Below the pieces are notes generated by a model, which saw only the letters and a list, made by a program, of their open reading frames with translations, was not told the origin of the DNA and ran no database searches. This document shows, one piece after another, positions 17,769 to 25,947 of a stretch of DNA of 64,000 bases. The position numbers and the translations under genes are program-made. Within the stretch, counting starts at the first letter, position 1, and the number at the start of each line of letters is the position of its first letter. This DNA comes from Novosphingobium sp. GTDB lineage: Bacteria; Pseudomonadota; Alphaproteobacteria; Sphingomonadales; Sphingomonadaceae. The stretch is from contig JAGHZR010000005.1 in the NCBI GenBank assembly GCA_017745295.1, positions 151,998-215,997 on the forward strand, written 5' to 3'.

Positions 17769-19181
17769 TCAGAAAATCACGCCGAACGCAAGCTCGAGGG
17801 CGTCTTCCATCGTGTAAGTTTTGAACTCCTCGCCTCGCCGATAGGTGAATCCGAAGTCGATCGCGGACGCATCAGCGACCCACCAGCGATATTTGAACGC
17901 GGCCTCGATGCGCCGTACGTCCGGGGCCGTGCCCGATACCGTCGGCAGGAAGCGATAGCGGAAGGAGCTGACCACCCCGGATTTCTCGAACAGCGGCGGG
18001 ACGAGGTCGATACCGACCACGATACCGGTCGACAGGAAATTACCATGCTCCTTGAAATCGGCCCGCCCGGCCCGGAAGACATGACTATAGTCGATCTCAC
18101 CGGCGACCATGCACTGAGTCCGGAAGGCGATGCTACTGATCGCGATCGGCTTGAGCTTGCCAAGTCCGCAGATGCCGAGGTCCGTTGGCATCCATCCCGG
18201 CGTAAGGAAAATAGATCCCACACCGCGCCGTGCCCCCTTCACATAGTCCGACACGAAGCTAGCCTGTCCACTCAGACTCGCGCGAAATGGCAACGCGACA
18301 TCGTCGATCGACAGGCCGATGGCGAGACCATTGGTATCCTTGTCATCACGTCGTTCATCGGGTCCGAGCGCCGACGCAGGTTTCGTGCGGTCACGCGACA
18401 AGGTGTAGTTGGTATATAGAAAGATCGGATAGGCGGCCTGGTCGCCGGTCAAGCGCAAGCCCAATGTGCCGTCGAAGCTCAGGGTCGTGGTAGTCTTGGT
18501 GCTGCCGTCATCTTCCTCAGTTCGGATTCTCTTGATCCCGATCGTCGCGGATTCGGCCTTCTTGCGATCGTCACCGGTGAGTGCGAGCGAAGTGACGGTC
18601 CGCACGAGACCCAGGCGCGGGATCTCGGTCGGTTCGTTCAAGCTGTCGATCACCGGAGTTTCGATGGGCGTACCATCTTGCGCGACGACCACTGGCCGCT
18701 CGGCTCTCGGCTTGGCCGGCATGCAGGCGATCCTGACCGTGGCCGCGTCTTCGAACAACCAGAGCGGACGGCCGACCGTGTCGGCCGGATATGGCGACGT
18801 CAGCCTGAGCCCGCGCGCCTTGGGCGTAATCGACGAGCCTGGAGCAAGCTCCTGACCGAGCTGGCGGACATAGTGCAACAGGGCCTGGCGGCTTGCCCGG
18901 TCCATCGTGGCGGGCGGCGAGACGACACGATCAACGAGTAGCTGGAGATAGGCTTCAGGCGCGACAGCTGTGGTGCCGAGCAGACGCGATGGCGGATAGC
19001 CGATCTGGAAGAAGATGCCTTCTGCGATTCGTCCAAGAGGAACACTTCGCTCCTGGCCGGGATCAGCGACTCCGGCGCAGGCGGTCTTGACCACCGCGCT
19101 GAGATCGACCTCGTCAGCCGCCCAGACCGGCGTGGCGACACCAAGACCGAGGACCGTGGCAAAGATGGAGGCCCGCATCAT
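17769..19181 (-). CDS. Secreted, barrel-like protein of the subtilase cassette
   Basis: A 470-residue exported protein of unknown family. The N-terminus is a signal peptide (MMRASIFATVLGLGVATPVW, cleavage after AWA-A). Residues 25-160 form a soluble domain. From about residue 220 the sequence becomes alternating beta-strand-like (TTTTLSFDGTLGLRLTG, FLYTNYTLSRD, FRASLSGQASFVSDYV, FGFTYRRGEEFKTYT) and it ends ALELAFGVIF with a C-terminal Phe, as outer-membrane barrels do. Two cysteine-bearing patches occur (KTACAG, LGICGLGK). The start ATG overlaps the stop of the preceding 120-residue gene (ATGA). It probably closes a five-gene minus-strand operon and may be the surface-exposed or pore component; that role is inferred. 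Confidence 0.75.
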   Translation of the reverse strand: MMRASIFATVLGLGVATPVWAADEVDLSAVVKTACAGVADPGQERSVPLGRIAEGIFFQIGYPPSRLLGTTAVAPEAYLQLLVDRVVSPPATMDRASRQALLHYVRQLGQELAPGSSITPKARGLRLTSPYPADTVGRPLWLFEDAATVRIACMPAKPRAERPVVVAQDGTPIETPVIDSLNEPTEIPRLGLVRTVTSLALTGDDRKKAESATIGIKRIRTEEDDGSTKTTTTLSFDGTLGLRLTGDQAAYPIFLYTNYTLSRDRTKPASALGPDERRDDKDTNGLAIGLSIDDVALPFRASLSGQASFVSDYVKGARRGVGSIFLTPGWMPTDLGICGLGKLKPIAISSIAFRTQCMVAGEIDYSHVFRAGRADFKEHGNFLSTGIVVGIDLVPPLFEKSGVVSSFRYRFLPTVSGTAPDVRRIEAAFKYRWWVADASAIDFGFTYRRGEEFKTYTMEDALELAFGVIF

Positions 19182-19540
19182 CGTGCGGTGAACGTCGTAA
19201 TCGACGCCTTTACGGTCAGAAGCCGCGCTTTGGCCTGAGCGATCGCCGCCTTGGCTGTGGCGAGTGTCGCTTTTTCAACGAGATAATCGCCGAAGGTTGC
19301 GAGGGTGCGGGTTCGCAATTTGTCGATCTCGTTTCGGTTGCGCCCGATCTTGACGCCTGCACACAATTCAAAATCATCCATCATGCTGTCGGCCTGAACA
19401 CGCCAATCCGGCTTCGTCGCACCCCAGCCATTGGTATTATCGCCAGGGATGAGTGCCGACCAATTGGGATAATAAGGTGGCCCCAGCTTCTTCACGAACT
19501 TGTCTATGGCGATGTCGGCGCAAGCTTGAGCACGTTCCAC
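19178..19540 (-). CDS. Small protein of the subtilase cassette
   Basis: A 120-residue protein with a GTG start (19540) behind AAGGGGG. The N-terminal half is loop-rich ('KKLGPPYYPNWSALIPGDNT'), and the C-terminal half is a long Ala/Lys-rich helix (LATFGDYLVEKATLATAKAA then IAQAKARLLTV) suited to a coiled coil. One cysteine pair (ACADIA, LCAGVK) is present. No signal peptide is evident with this start. Its stop overlaps the start of the exported 470-residue gene. No family recognised. The coupling suggests it partners the barrel-like protein. Confidence 0.6.
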   Translation of the reverse strand: MERAQACADIAIDKFVKKLGPPYYPNWSALIPGDNTNGWGATKPDWRVQADSMMDDFELCAGVKIGRNRNEIDKLRTRTLATFGDYLVEKATLATAKAAIAQAKARLLTVKASITTFTAR

Positions 19541-19722
19541 GATAAGCCCCCTTTTCAGAGGCGGCCGGCATGATCAGCCGGGGACTCGCCCGGCGCACGC
19601 TCGACTATTTGCCCCCGCATTGGGATACTATGTCATTTTGGTCTGCTTAGGGAGCGAATACTTGTCCGTTTTAGTGCCCAGTTACTTTTGGAGATGAAAA
19701 TGAACATTCCTCCAGAACATGG

Positions 19723-20574
19723 TCATTCAGCCCGCTCAAATGTAACTATGAATGCGCGCCCAGCACGGCCATCGGACGGTGCGATCTGGCGCACCGCGCG
19801 CGATGTCAGCGCGTCGTTCCGTTCACCGATCCAGCGGACGCCAGTGATCGTCATGTCGGTGTATGGGGCTTCCCCGACCCAAATCGAACCTTCCCCATCA
19901 ATGATGTCATGGAGGCCTTTCAGTGCGCCCCCGACGGGGGGATCGAAGGAGAACAGTTCATCCATCACGATGATTGGGGCGCCCGGGTTGCCGGAGACGC
20001 GGAAGCGCGGCCCCTGCGGATTGACGCCTCCCGAATTGCCCGAGAGAAGGAACGCTCGCCCGCCCGTTGTCGGTTTGAACGCCACAGTCATGATCATGCC
20101 GTGAGGCTGCGCTGGCCAGGGCAGCGATCGCGAGACAATGAATGGCGCGCCCCCGACCTGCGTTTCGGCAATGGACTGACACACGGCTTGATAGGCGGGG
20201 CTGGTACATGGCACCGCCCAGGAAACCATGACGCGGGAGGTGCCAAGGGGCGAGAGGATGCGGCGGATATCACTCGTCGTCTGATTGCTCTCGCTCATCA
20301 TCTTGCGCGTATTGGCGAGCGTGCCGCTTGTCGTTTGCACGATCGCAAGGATGCGCTGGTTGTCGTCTGCGGCCTTCTTCTGGTTGGACATGACTTCCGC
20401 AAACTGCGCCCACACACCGCCGATCGTAGACACGATGATCCCGGCCAACGACACATAGCCCCATCTGGTGATCTTCTTTGAGCCTTTGTGCCGAAATTCC
20501 GTCGCCAGCCCGAGGATGCCGAAGGCGCCGGTTAGGACGATCGCCAATGCCTTCCAGACTTCGAACAATTCCAT
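19723..20574 (-). CDS. Two-TM protein with coiled coil, subtilase cassette
   Basis: A 283-residue membrane protein. Two helices are visible, about residues 7-25 (WKALAIVLTGAFGILGLA) and 38-60 (WGYVSLAGIIVSTIGGVWA). A polar coiled-coil stalk (about 62-108: NQKKAADDNQRILAIVQTTS) follows, then a beta-rich C-terminal domain ('GMIMTVAFKPTTGGRAFLLS', APIIVMDELFSFDPPVG, MTITGVRWIG). The order TM-TM-stalk-sensor fits a signalling or anchoring subunit with the large domain in the cytosol. GGAG lies 11 bases before ATG 20574. It begins 46 bases after the MBL-fold gene. No named family recognised. Confidence 0.7.
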   Translation of the reverse strand: MELFEVWKALAIVLTGAFGILGLATEFRHKGSKKITRWGYVSLAGIIVSTIGGVWAQFAEVMSNQKKAADDNQRILAIVQTTSGTLANTRKMMSESNQTTSDIRRILSPLGTSRVMVSWAVPCTSPAYQAVCQSIAETQVGGAPFIVSRSLPWPAQPHGMIMTVAFKPTTGGRAFLLSGNSGGVNPQGPRFRVSGNPGAPIIVMDELFSFDPPVGGALKGLHDIIDGEGSIWVGEAPYTDMTITGVRWIGERNDALTSRAVRQIAPSDGRAGRAFIVTFERAE

Positions 20575-20620
20575 CGCGATATACTCTCCAAGGCGCAGAC
20601 GCGCGACGCTCTGGCATCAT

Positions 20621-21967
20621 CTAGACTTCGAGTATGAGCGGAGCGTCATCGAGCAATCTGACCGTCAGGTGACCGTTGCTGGCACGCGACGCTTCGTCGA
20701 GCATTGCCTCGACCTTTGCGAGGTGAGCGCGCGCCTTGCGCAGTTCTTTGGGATCCTTACGCTCGGCAATCTTGGCGGCGATTTCGTCGCCCATGAACGC
20801 TGTGCTGCAGTTCAGCCAGATGGTGAACGGCCGACCGGCCTCGGCATTGGCTGACATATCGCTGCCATTTCCGAGGCGGGAGTCGAGCAGAACCTCCAGA
20901 ATGCGCAGGTCAGGATTGTCGTGCTCGCCATTGGCGCAGAAAACATAATGGTCTGCGGTGATCCGCTTGGCGAAGGTACGGTCCATATTATGTTCGGACC
21001 CATGATGCGGCATCTTCAGGATATCGACATGCAGCCCACCGCCATCGGCCAGGAGACCGTGGTGCTTCAAGCCCGCCAGCACATCCTCGTGATGGCCGTC
21101 GCCGGTCAGGACAAGGCGCTTGACCCGTCCGTGATAGGTTTCCTCCAGCAATAGCATAAGCGAGGCGAGGTTGGGCTCGGTAACATTGTTGCGATGCCCG
21201 ATCTCGTCATCGATCGACAGGCTGACAGCTGCGGTTCCGATCGGGCCAGCATTATCACCCAGCCACTTCTTGAGGCTGGCGACCGACTTGCTGTTCTCGG
21301 CATCCTTGAGCCAAGCGTTCCAATATTCACGCAGGATCGCGAGATCCTTCTCGAAGGGACCAAGCAACTTGATCGCCATCCGGCTGTTCCGTTTGAGGGT
21401 GATAGTGTCGGGGCCGCGCACCATCGCGAGCTTGCCGCCAAATTCCTCGTTGAGTGGAATATTGAGCTGATCGGCCGCGATGCGCCGCGACACCTTAATC
21501 GCCTCGGGAATCGAGGCCGCGATGTTGCGATAGGCTGCGGCGAGCTTGAGTGCGGATGGGTTGGCCATGCTCGACAGCGCGTTGGCGCGTGAGGCCAGCA
21601 TGGTCGCGATCGGCCCGCTATTTTCGGGGACGAGTGCCTTGAAGCTGTTGTGCCAGATGCGCTTGATCGCGGGCGGCTCGGGATAGTCGGGCGCCCGCGA
21701 AGCGCGGCCGTTGGCCACTTTGAAATTGTGGACGCGCCACGCGACCAAGTCTTCCATCAATCGCAACACACCGCCGATATGATCCTGATCGACGTGCGAA
21801 ACATAGACTAGGTCGAGTGGCTTTCCGGCGGCAGCCCATGCACCGAGAAAGGGCCGCACAGATTTCTGATAGGAGGCCGGCATGCCGCCATCGGCGAGGA
21901 TCGCGACCCCGCCGCCTTCGATCAGGATGCAGTCGCCCTTTTCCGAAGGGAGGATCGTCAATTTCAT
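20621..21967 (-). CDS. ComEC/Rec2-like MBL-fold hydrolase of the subtilase cassette
   Basis: A 448-residue stand-alone MBL-fold protein of the ComEC/Rec2-related branch. The N-terminus MKLTILPSEKGDCILIEGGG starts the fold directly; metal ligands are in 'DLVYVSHVDQDHIGGVLRLM' (H-x-D-x-D-H), the Asp in VLTGDGHHEDVL, and MPHHGSEHNMD, the P-H-H-G-S motif of this branch. A helical insert (about residues 120-240) interrupts the core and a C-terminal helical segment (ERKDPKELRKARAHL) is added. Relatives act on nucleotides or nucleic acids, and similar MBL proteins occur in conflict systems beside proteases. The start overlaps the subtilase stop (ATGA). Confidence 0.85.
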   Translation of the reverse strand: MKLTILPSEKGDCILIEGGGVAILADGGMPASYQKSVRPFLGAWAAAGKPLDLVYVSHVDQDHIGGVLRLMEDLVAWRVHNFKVANGRASRAPDYPEPPAIKRIWHNSFKALVPENSGPIATMLASRANALSSMANPSALKLAAAYRNIAASIPEAIKVSRRIAADQLNIPLNEEFGGKLAMVRGPDTITLKRNSRMAIKLLGPFEKDLAILREYWNAWLKDAENSKSVASLKKWLGDNAGPIGTAAVSLSIDDEIGHRNNVTEPNLASLMLLLEETYHGRVKRLVLTGDGHHEDVLAGLKHHGLLADGGGLHVDILKMPHHGSEHNMDRTFAKRITADHYVFCANGEHDNPDLRILEVLLDSRLGNGSDMSANAEAGRPFTIWLNCSTAFMGDEIAAKIAERKDPKELRKARAHLAKVEAMLDEASRASNGHLTVRLLDDAPLILEV

Positions 21968-23958
21968 GAAAATCGCCCCTTTGCATCATGGTCGATCATA
22001 AGCTGACGCGCGGCGCGAACACATTGTTCGGGCTGGATGATGCCGAACCCGCAGTCGTTGACCCACTCAAACGTGCCGCCGGGCAGCGGCTGTGCCGTGG
22101 CCTTGAGGATGCCGACGATCTGCGCGGCGGTGAGGCGGGGTTCGGCCGCGAGCATGAGCCCCACTACGCCCGCCGCAAAAGGGCTCGCCATGCTGGTGCC
22201 AGTCATCGGAATCCACGGCTCGTCCGGCTCGCCGAAGCCATTGGCAGCGATGATGTCCGTGCCGGGCGCCGCTACGTCGGGTTTGGGACGGCCATCTCGG
22301 GTCGGGCCTTGGCTAGACGTGATGTGTGCCTTGCGCCCGATTTCGTCGAGGTTGGCTACGGAGACGATTCGATGGCCGCAGGCGAGCGCGCTGACCGAGG
22401 AAGCGTCGATGTTCGATCGCTCGGAAAAGAACGATGGCCAATAGTGTGTCCCGTCGCCGAGATCGGCAGGATCGTCCCGCTCGATCCAGGCATGAAACCG
22501 GCCGTCGCGAACGATCTGGCCGTGGAGGCGCACCAGCCACGTTCCGGCCGCGATCCCCACGACCGGGTCACCCATGAAGGGCGTCAGATACACCGAAATG
22601 TAGTTCGACCCGTTCGCCGCGTGGTGCAATTGGTTATAGATGCTGAGCACGGTGCGATCGCGCATCTGGAAGTTCTCAAGATACTCGCCCGGCCCGATCG
22701 GGCCGATCCACTCGCCATTTGGCGGCCGGATGCTGATCGCAAATCGGTCCTGTGGCTCGTACCAGAGTTCGAGTTCGTTTTCGGACGCATCGATGATGCG
22801 GTCGCCGATGACTTCCCATTCGATGTCATGTTCCAGCCCTTGGGCAGCGATACGTCCCGCGGCATGAATGCGGCCGAGCATGTAGCCAAGGTCGTCGGGG
22901 GCTTCCGGGCGCTCCTGCCCCGCATTGCCAGCCGCGATGCAGATTGCACGACCAGGTTCGGTCAACAGCGCATCGATCCAGCGGTCGAGCGGACTCGACC
23001 CATCGTGAGCATGTCCGTTGGTGCCGAGGCTGATATTGATGGAAACCGGCCGGCCGGCGGCGACATTGATAAGATGGTAGATGGCATCAAGCAGGCGAGT
23101 CGAATCATAGAATGACGTGCGCCGTTCGAGGTCACTGTCGGGCAACGAGACGAGAACAGCAGCAATTTCAGCTTTGCTGCAAACCCCGGTCCGGCCAGCG
23201 GCAATACTCGCGACATGGGTGCCGTGCGAACCGACGATCATCTGCGATTGCGGTTCTAGGTCGTGCGGCGAGACCTTCACGGTCTTTGCATCGGCGAGCG
23301 CCTGGACCATATCGGCTCTGCTTATGAGGCGGCCATAATCTGAACCTTCGGGGAATGGTCCGTCACGGGCACCCTGATCCCAGATGCTCGTGAACCGTGG
23401 AGCGCCTTTGTCATCGACTAGGTCGGGATGCGTCCAATCGAAACCTTCTACGTCAATGATGCCAATGAGGACGCCGGCACCATCACCATGTTTCGCACGA
23501 TCGGCGCTGATCGCCCGCTTGAGCGGTGCTGTGCTTGTCGCGCTCCCTTTGATCGGGCGTGGCACCTTGAGGGTTTCGGCGTGCTCGACGAACACCGTAT
23601 CGATATCACCAGCGAAATTCTCGGCCTCTTCGACCGAGACGCGACGCACGGCCAACGCCCCAAGGGTTCGTCCGTTGCCCGGTGGCAGCGGCCGTGCTGA
23701 CTGGATGAATATGTTGAGTTCAGCGTTGCCCCAGCGGCCGGCGGGGTCGAGATCGTTGACCTTGGTGGCCCTGATCGACGCATCGGCCGGCGAGATCGCG
23801 CTCGCGAGAGGCGCCACAGCCTCCGCGATTTCCGGCTGGACGCTCAAGCAACCTTGAACTTCGGCCTTGGCTGCGAGAACCGTTATGTCGCTGTTCGCGA
23901 GAGAGCGAAGTTTGGGATGCATGCGCCGTTGGGCACGGGCCTCATAGTCTTCGGACAT
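21964..23958 (-). CDS. S8-family serine protease (subtilase)
   Basis: A 664-residue subtilase. Catalytic residues are clear: Asp in 'GVLIGIIDVEGFDWTHPDLV', His in VGSHGTHVASIAAG, the oxyanion Asn in CIAAGNAGQERPEA, and Ser in MTGTSMASPFAAGVVGLML. A 160-residue N-terminal region precedes the domain without a signal peptide, and a beta-rich insert of about 150 residues (WYEPQDRFAISIRPPNGEW and following) separates the Asn and Ser motifs. Absence of a signal peptide points to a cytosolic protease. GGGGGAT precedes ATG 23958. As first gene of the cassette it is translationally coupled to the MBL hydrolase, so the two probably work together, perhaps as sensor-activated effectors; that is inference. 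Confidence 0.9.
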   Translation of the reverse strand: MSEDYEARAQRRMHPKLRSLANSDITVLAAKAEVQGCLSVQPEIAEAVAPLASAISPADASIRATKVNDLDPAGRWGNAELNIFIQSARPLPPGNGRTLGALAVRRVSVEEAENFAGDIDTVFVEHAETLKVPRPIKGSATSTAPLKRAISADRAKHGDGAGVLIGIIDVEGFDWTHPDLVDDKGAPRFTSIWDQGARDGPFPEGSDYGRLISRADMVQALADAKTVKVSPHDLEPQSQMIVGSHGTHVASIAAGRTGVCSKAEIAAVLVSLPDSDLERRTSFYDSTRLLDAIYHLINVAAGRPVSINISLGTNGHAHDGSSPLDRWIDALLTEPGRAICIAAGNAGQERPEAPDDLGYMLGRIHAAGRIAAQGLEHDIEWEVIGDRIIDASENELELWYEPQDRFAISIRPPNGEWIGPIGPGEYLENFQMRDRTVLSIYNQLHHAANGSNYISVYLTPFMGDPVVGIAAGTWLVRLHGQIVRDGRFHAWIERDDPADLGDGTHYWPSFFSERSNIDASSVSALACGHRIVSVANLDEIGRKAHITSSQGPTRDGRPKPDVAAPGTDIIAANGFGEPDEPWIPMTGTSMASPFAAGVVGLMLAAEPRLTAAQIVGILKATAQPLPGGTFEWVNDCGFGIIQPEQCVRAARQLMIDHDAKGRFS

Positions 23959-24445
23959 ATTAGATCCCCCGAGTCGAGTATGCCATCAGAAGCGTCGTCC
24001 ATCTACTCTTAGCGGAGAGATTCCACGTAATGGACTCTATGGCAACAATAGAGCTTTTTTGGCCTAAAGGTTTCTTTCAGCATTCCCTCGATTGAAAGGG
24101 ATTTTTCGTCCTTCTCTTGGGCGCGAGCCAGCAAGAAATATGGGCTGTTCTGCAATAGGTGGCTGAACGCTTCTGAGAAAGTCGGCCGTTCGCCGCCAAT
24201 TCGGGGAACGGCTTGCTTTGGTCGCAGGTTGCCGGGAGAACGACAAACTGCACCTAGGCATCGCAATTTACCGGTCGAAGGGCAAAAACCGGTCACAAGT
24301 TGCATGACCGTTCCATCATCACTTTTCGCCGTCCGTTTGCGCCCGTTCGATCGGGCCAAGTCAACGCAGGCGCTACGCTGGCCGCCTCGCTATCTCGCCA
24401 GTTGCCGCCATTGGGTTACTATGGCTAGACCGCAATAACCGCCCA
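23959..24445. other. Upstream region of the subtilase cassette
   Basis: A relatively AT-rich 487-base gap containing the presumed cassette promoter. A 116-codon minus frame (24009-24359) lacks a ribosome site and recognisable features. A hairpin with a T-run at 24035-24060 is listed separately. Confidence 0.4.
24035..24060 (+). terminator. Hairpin followed by T6 upstream of the subtilase gene
   Basis: CTCTAT (24035-24040) and ATAGAG (24048-24053) pair around a 7-base loop and are followed by CTTTTTT on the plus strand. It could stop plus-strand transcripts entering the cassette, or act as an operator or 5'-leader hairpin for the minus-strand subtilase. The stem is short and A/T-rich, so it is a weak call. 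Confidence 0.35.
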
Positions 24446-25369
24446 TCAATGTGATAACGGGAAGGTGCCAGCGGTCTCTCCCAGTCGTCGGCACGCCAGT
24501 TCGCTGATTGCCGAATGCAACATCTCCACATGCCGATCTATCCAGGAAAGCTCATCATCATTTACCCGAAATCGCTGATCATACCGCGATTTCACGTAAG
24601 CATTGTGGAGCAGCACAAAGCAGCGCCGCTCGAACCTCGTCTCATCCGGCCAGACTGATGCCAGCGCGGGAGCAAAATCCTCGCAGCGATCCCGAAGCCA
24701 GGTGAGGTTATGCGATCTCGGGCTGTCCCCAGTCATTACATATAGCCCCGCATGATAGAGGGCTTCAGTCGCCTGATGAAACTGGAACACCCCGCGATTG
24801 GTCCAGCCGCGTGCGCAGGCGATCCGTGCAAGCTCCAGAAACTCCGTGGCGTTTGTGAACCAGTATTCGAAGTGCGCGAGGCGCTCCTCCCGGATCGCGA
24901 CGGAATCGCGTGGTTTGGGAGGAGCCAAAGAATGCCCCGGTAACTCGTAGAGCATCAGACCTTGCTGCACGGCGTCGCATAGGAACGACTTTCCAGCCAA
25001 CAGATCCTTATGAACCGACTGTATTCCGCGAACGGAAAGGCTCACGGGCGTTGTCAGGCGCCCCGCGATGGCGTGTTCACGCATAAGCCGATCGTCGGCA
25101 TGCTTGCCAAAGTTCGATTGATCGACGATGCGATCGTCGTTCACGATCACAAGAATCGAGTACTTCGGCAAACGCCCACCCGGCAAAGGCTGGAACCCCA
25201 CTCCCACCGCGTGCGCACCGAACAGGATGATTTTCAAGATGCGACCTTGTCGCTTCCATTTCTGCGTCGCCAGTGCAAGGGCATCCTCCATCTCCGCGAA
25301 GAGAATTGTAATGATCTGCGTGAGGTCATCTTGAGCTGTGCTCGGCAAATGATCTGTGAGTGTCAGCAT
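24446..25369 (-). CDS. MNT-HEPN fusion protein with degenerate nucleotidyltransferase
   Basis: A 307-residue fusion; ATG 25369 (behind GGTGGAAG) is preferred to an ATG 81 bases upstream. Residues 1-150 correspond to a minimal nucleotidyltransferase, but the G-S motif reads FGAHAVG (50-56) and the D-x-D position reads KYSIL (69-73), so the catalytic residues are gone. Residues 180-290 form a HEPN domain ('FQFHQATEALYHAGLYVMTG', FERRCFVLLHNAYVKSRYD) that keeps an R-x(5-6)-H pair of the RNase type. In MntA/HepT systems the NTase AMPylates and silences the HEPN RNase; a fused but dead NTase might control it allosterically, or the gene may be decaying. It lies 78 bases downstream of the transglycosylase gene on the same strand. 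Confidence 0.8.
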   Translation of the reverse strand: MLTLTDHLPSTAQDDLTQIITILFAEMEDALALATQKWKRQGRILKIILFGAHAVGVGFQPLPGGRLPKYSILVIVNDDRIVDQSNFGKHADDRLMREHAIAGRLTTPVSLSVRGIQSVHKDLLAGKSFLCDAVQQGLMLYELPGHSLAPPKPRDSVAIREERLAHFEYWFTNATEFLELARIACARGWTNRGVFQFHQATEALYHAGLYVMTGDSPRSHNLTWLRDRCEDFAPALASVWPDETRFERRCFVLLHNAYVKSRYDQRFRVNDDELSWIDRHVEMLHSAISELACRRLGETAGTFPLSH

Positions 25370-25446
25370 CTTCCACCATCTATTGCACGCGCCCGCGTGC
25401 ACATAAAAACATAGCCAGACCCAACATGAAAGCGTTCTAATTCCAG

Positions 25447-25947
25447 TCAATTTGACTGAAATCGCGCCGCGACTTTGCGCGAAACCGCCAGAGCATAATC
25501 ACGTTGTCTCCACGGCGTCGGACTGTGATAGGCACCAATCGCCTTCCAGTAGTTTCGATTGGCTCGCAGCTCGGTGAGAAAGATCCAGCGCGCCGCCTGA
25601 ACATTGAAGCACGCATCGCGAATGAGCCAGACCCTGACGATCGCCGGAGGGCGGCCGGTAAGCGCGGACAGACGGGGTATCCACCAGCTGTTTATCTGCA
25701 TGGGGCCGAGGTCATGAGTACCGTTAGTATTGGGGACCTCGGCACCGATCCATCCGGCTTCCTGATCCCTGAGCCCCCAAAGGGTCCGTTCCAACCACGC
25801 CCGACCGACAGCGGCGTGACGGATGCATTGCCCGATGGTCACTTCATGCTGCGGGCTCAAAGCGGGACGCGCTTCAACCTCGGTCGAGAACATGGCGGCG
25901 ATCGTCAAGGCGAGCCCCGTTGCAGTTCTCGGACGGCTACCGATCAT
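25447..25947 (-). CDS. Conjugal-transfer lytic transglycosylase (TrbN/VirB1-like)
   Basis: A 166-residue exported transglycosylase starting at ATG 25947 behind AAGGGAGAAAGCC, overlapping the relaxase 3' end by 11 bases. A signal peptide (TATGLALTIAAMFSTEVEA) is followed by an SLT-like domain with the catalytic Glu in 'LRDQEAGWIG', the stabilising THDLGPMQINSWW motif, and the C-terminal NYWKAIGAYHSPTPWRQRDY. It opens peptidoglycan locally so that a mating channel or DNA can cross. Position directly after the relaxase marks it as part of the transfer module, although no other channel proteins are present here. Confidence 0.88.
   Translation of the reverse strand: MIGSRPRTATGLALTIAAMFSTEVEARPALSPQHEVTIGQCIRHAAVGRAWLERTLWGLRDQEAGWIGAEVPNTNGTHDLGPMQINSWWIPRLSALTGRPPAIVRVWLIRDACFNVQAARWIFLTELRANRNYWKAIGAYHSPTPWRQRDYALAVSRKVAARFQSN

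Noticed and set aside
24009..24359. 116-codon minus-strand open frame upstream of the subtilase
   Set aside because: No ribosome site, low-complexity composition and no family resemblance; it overlaps the presumed cassette promoter.
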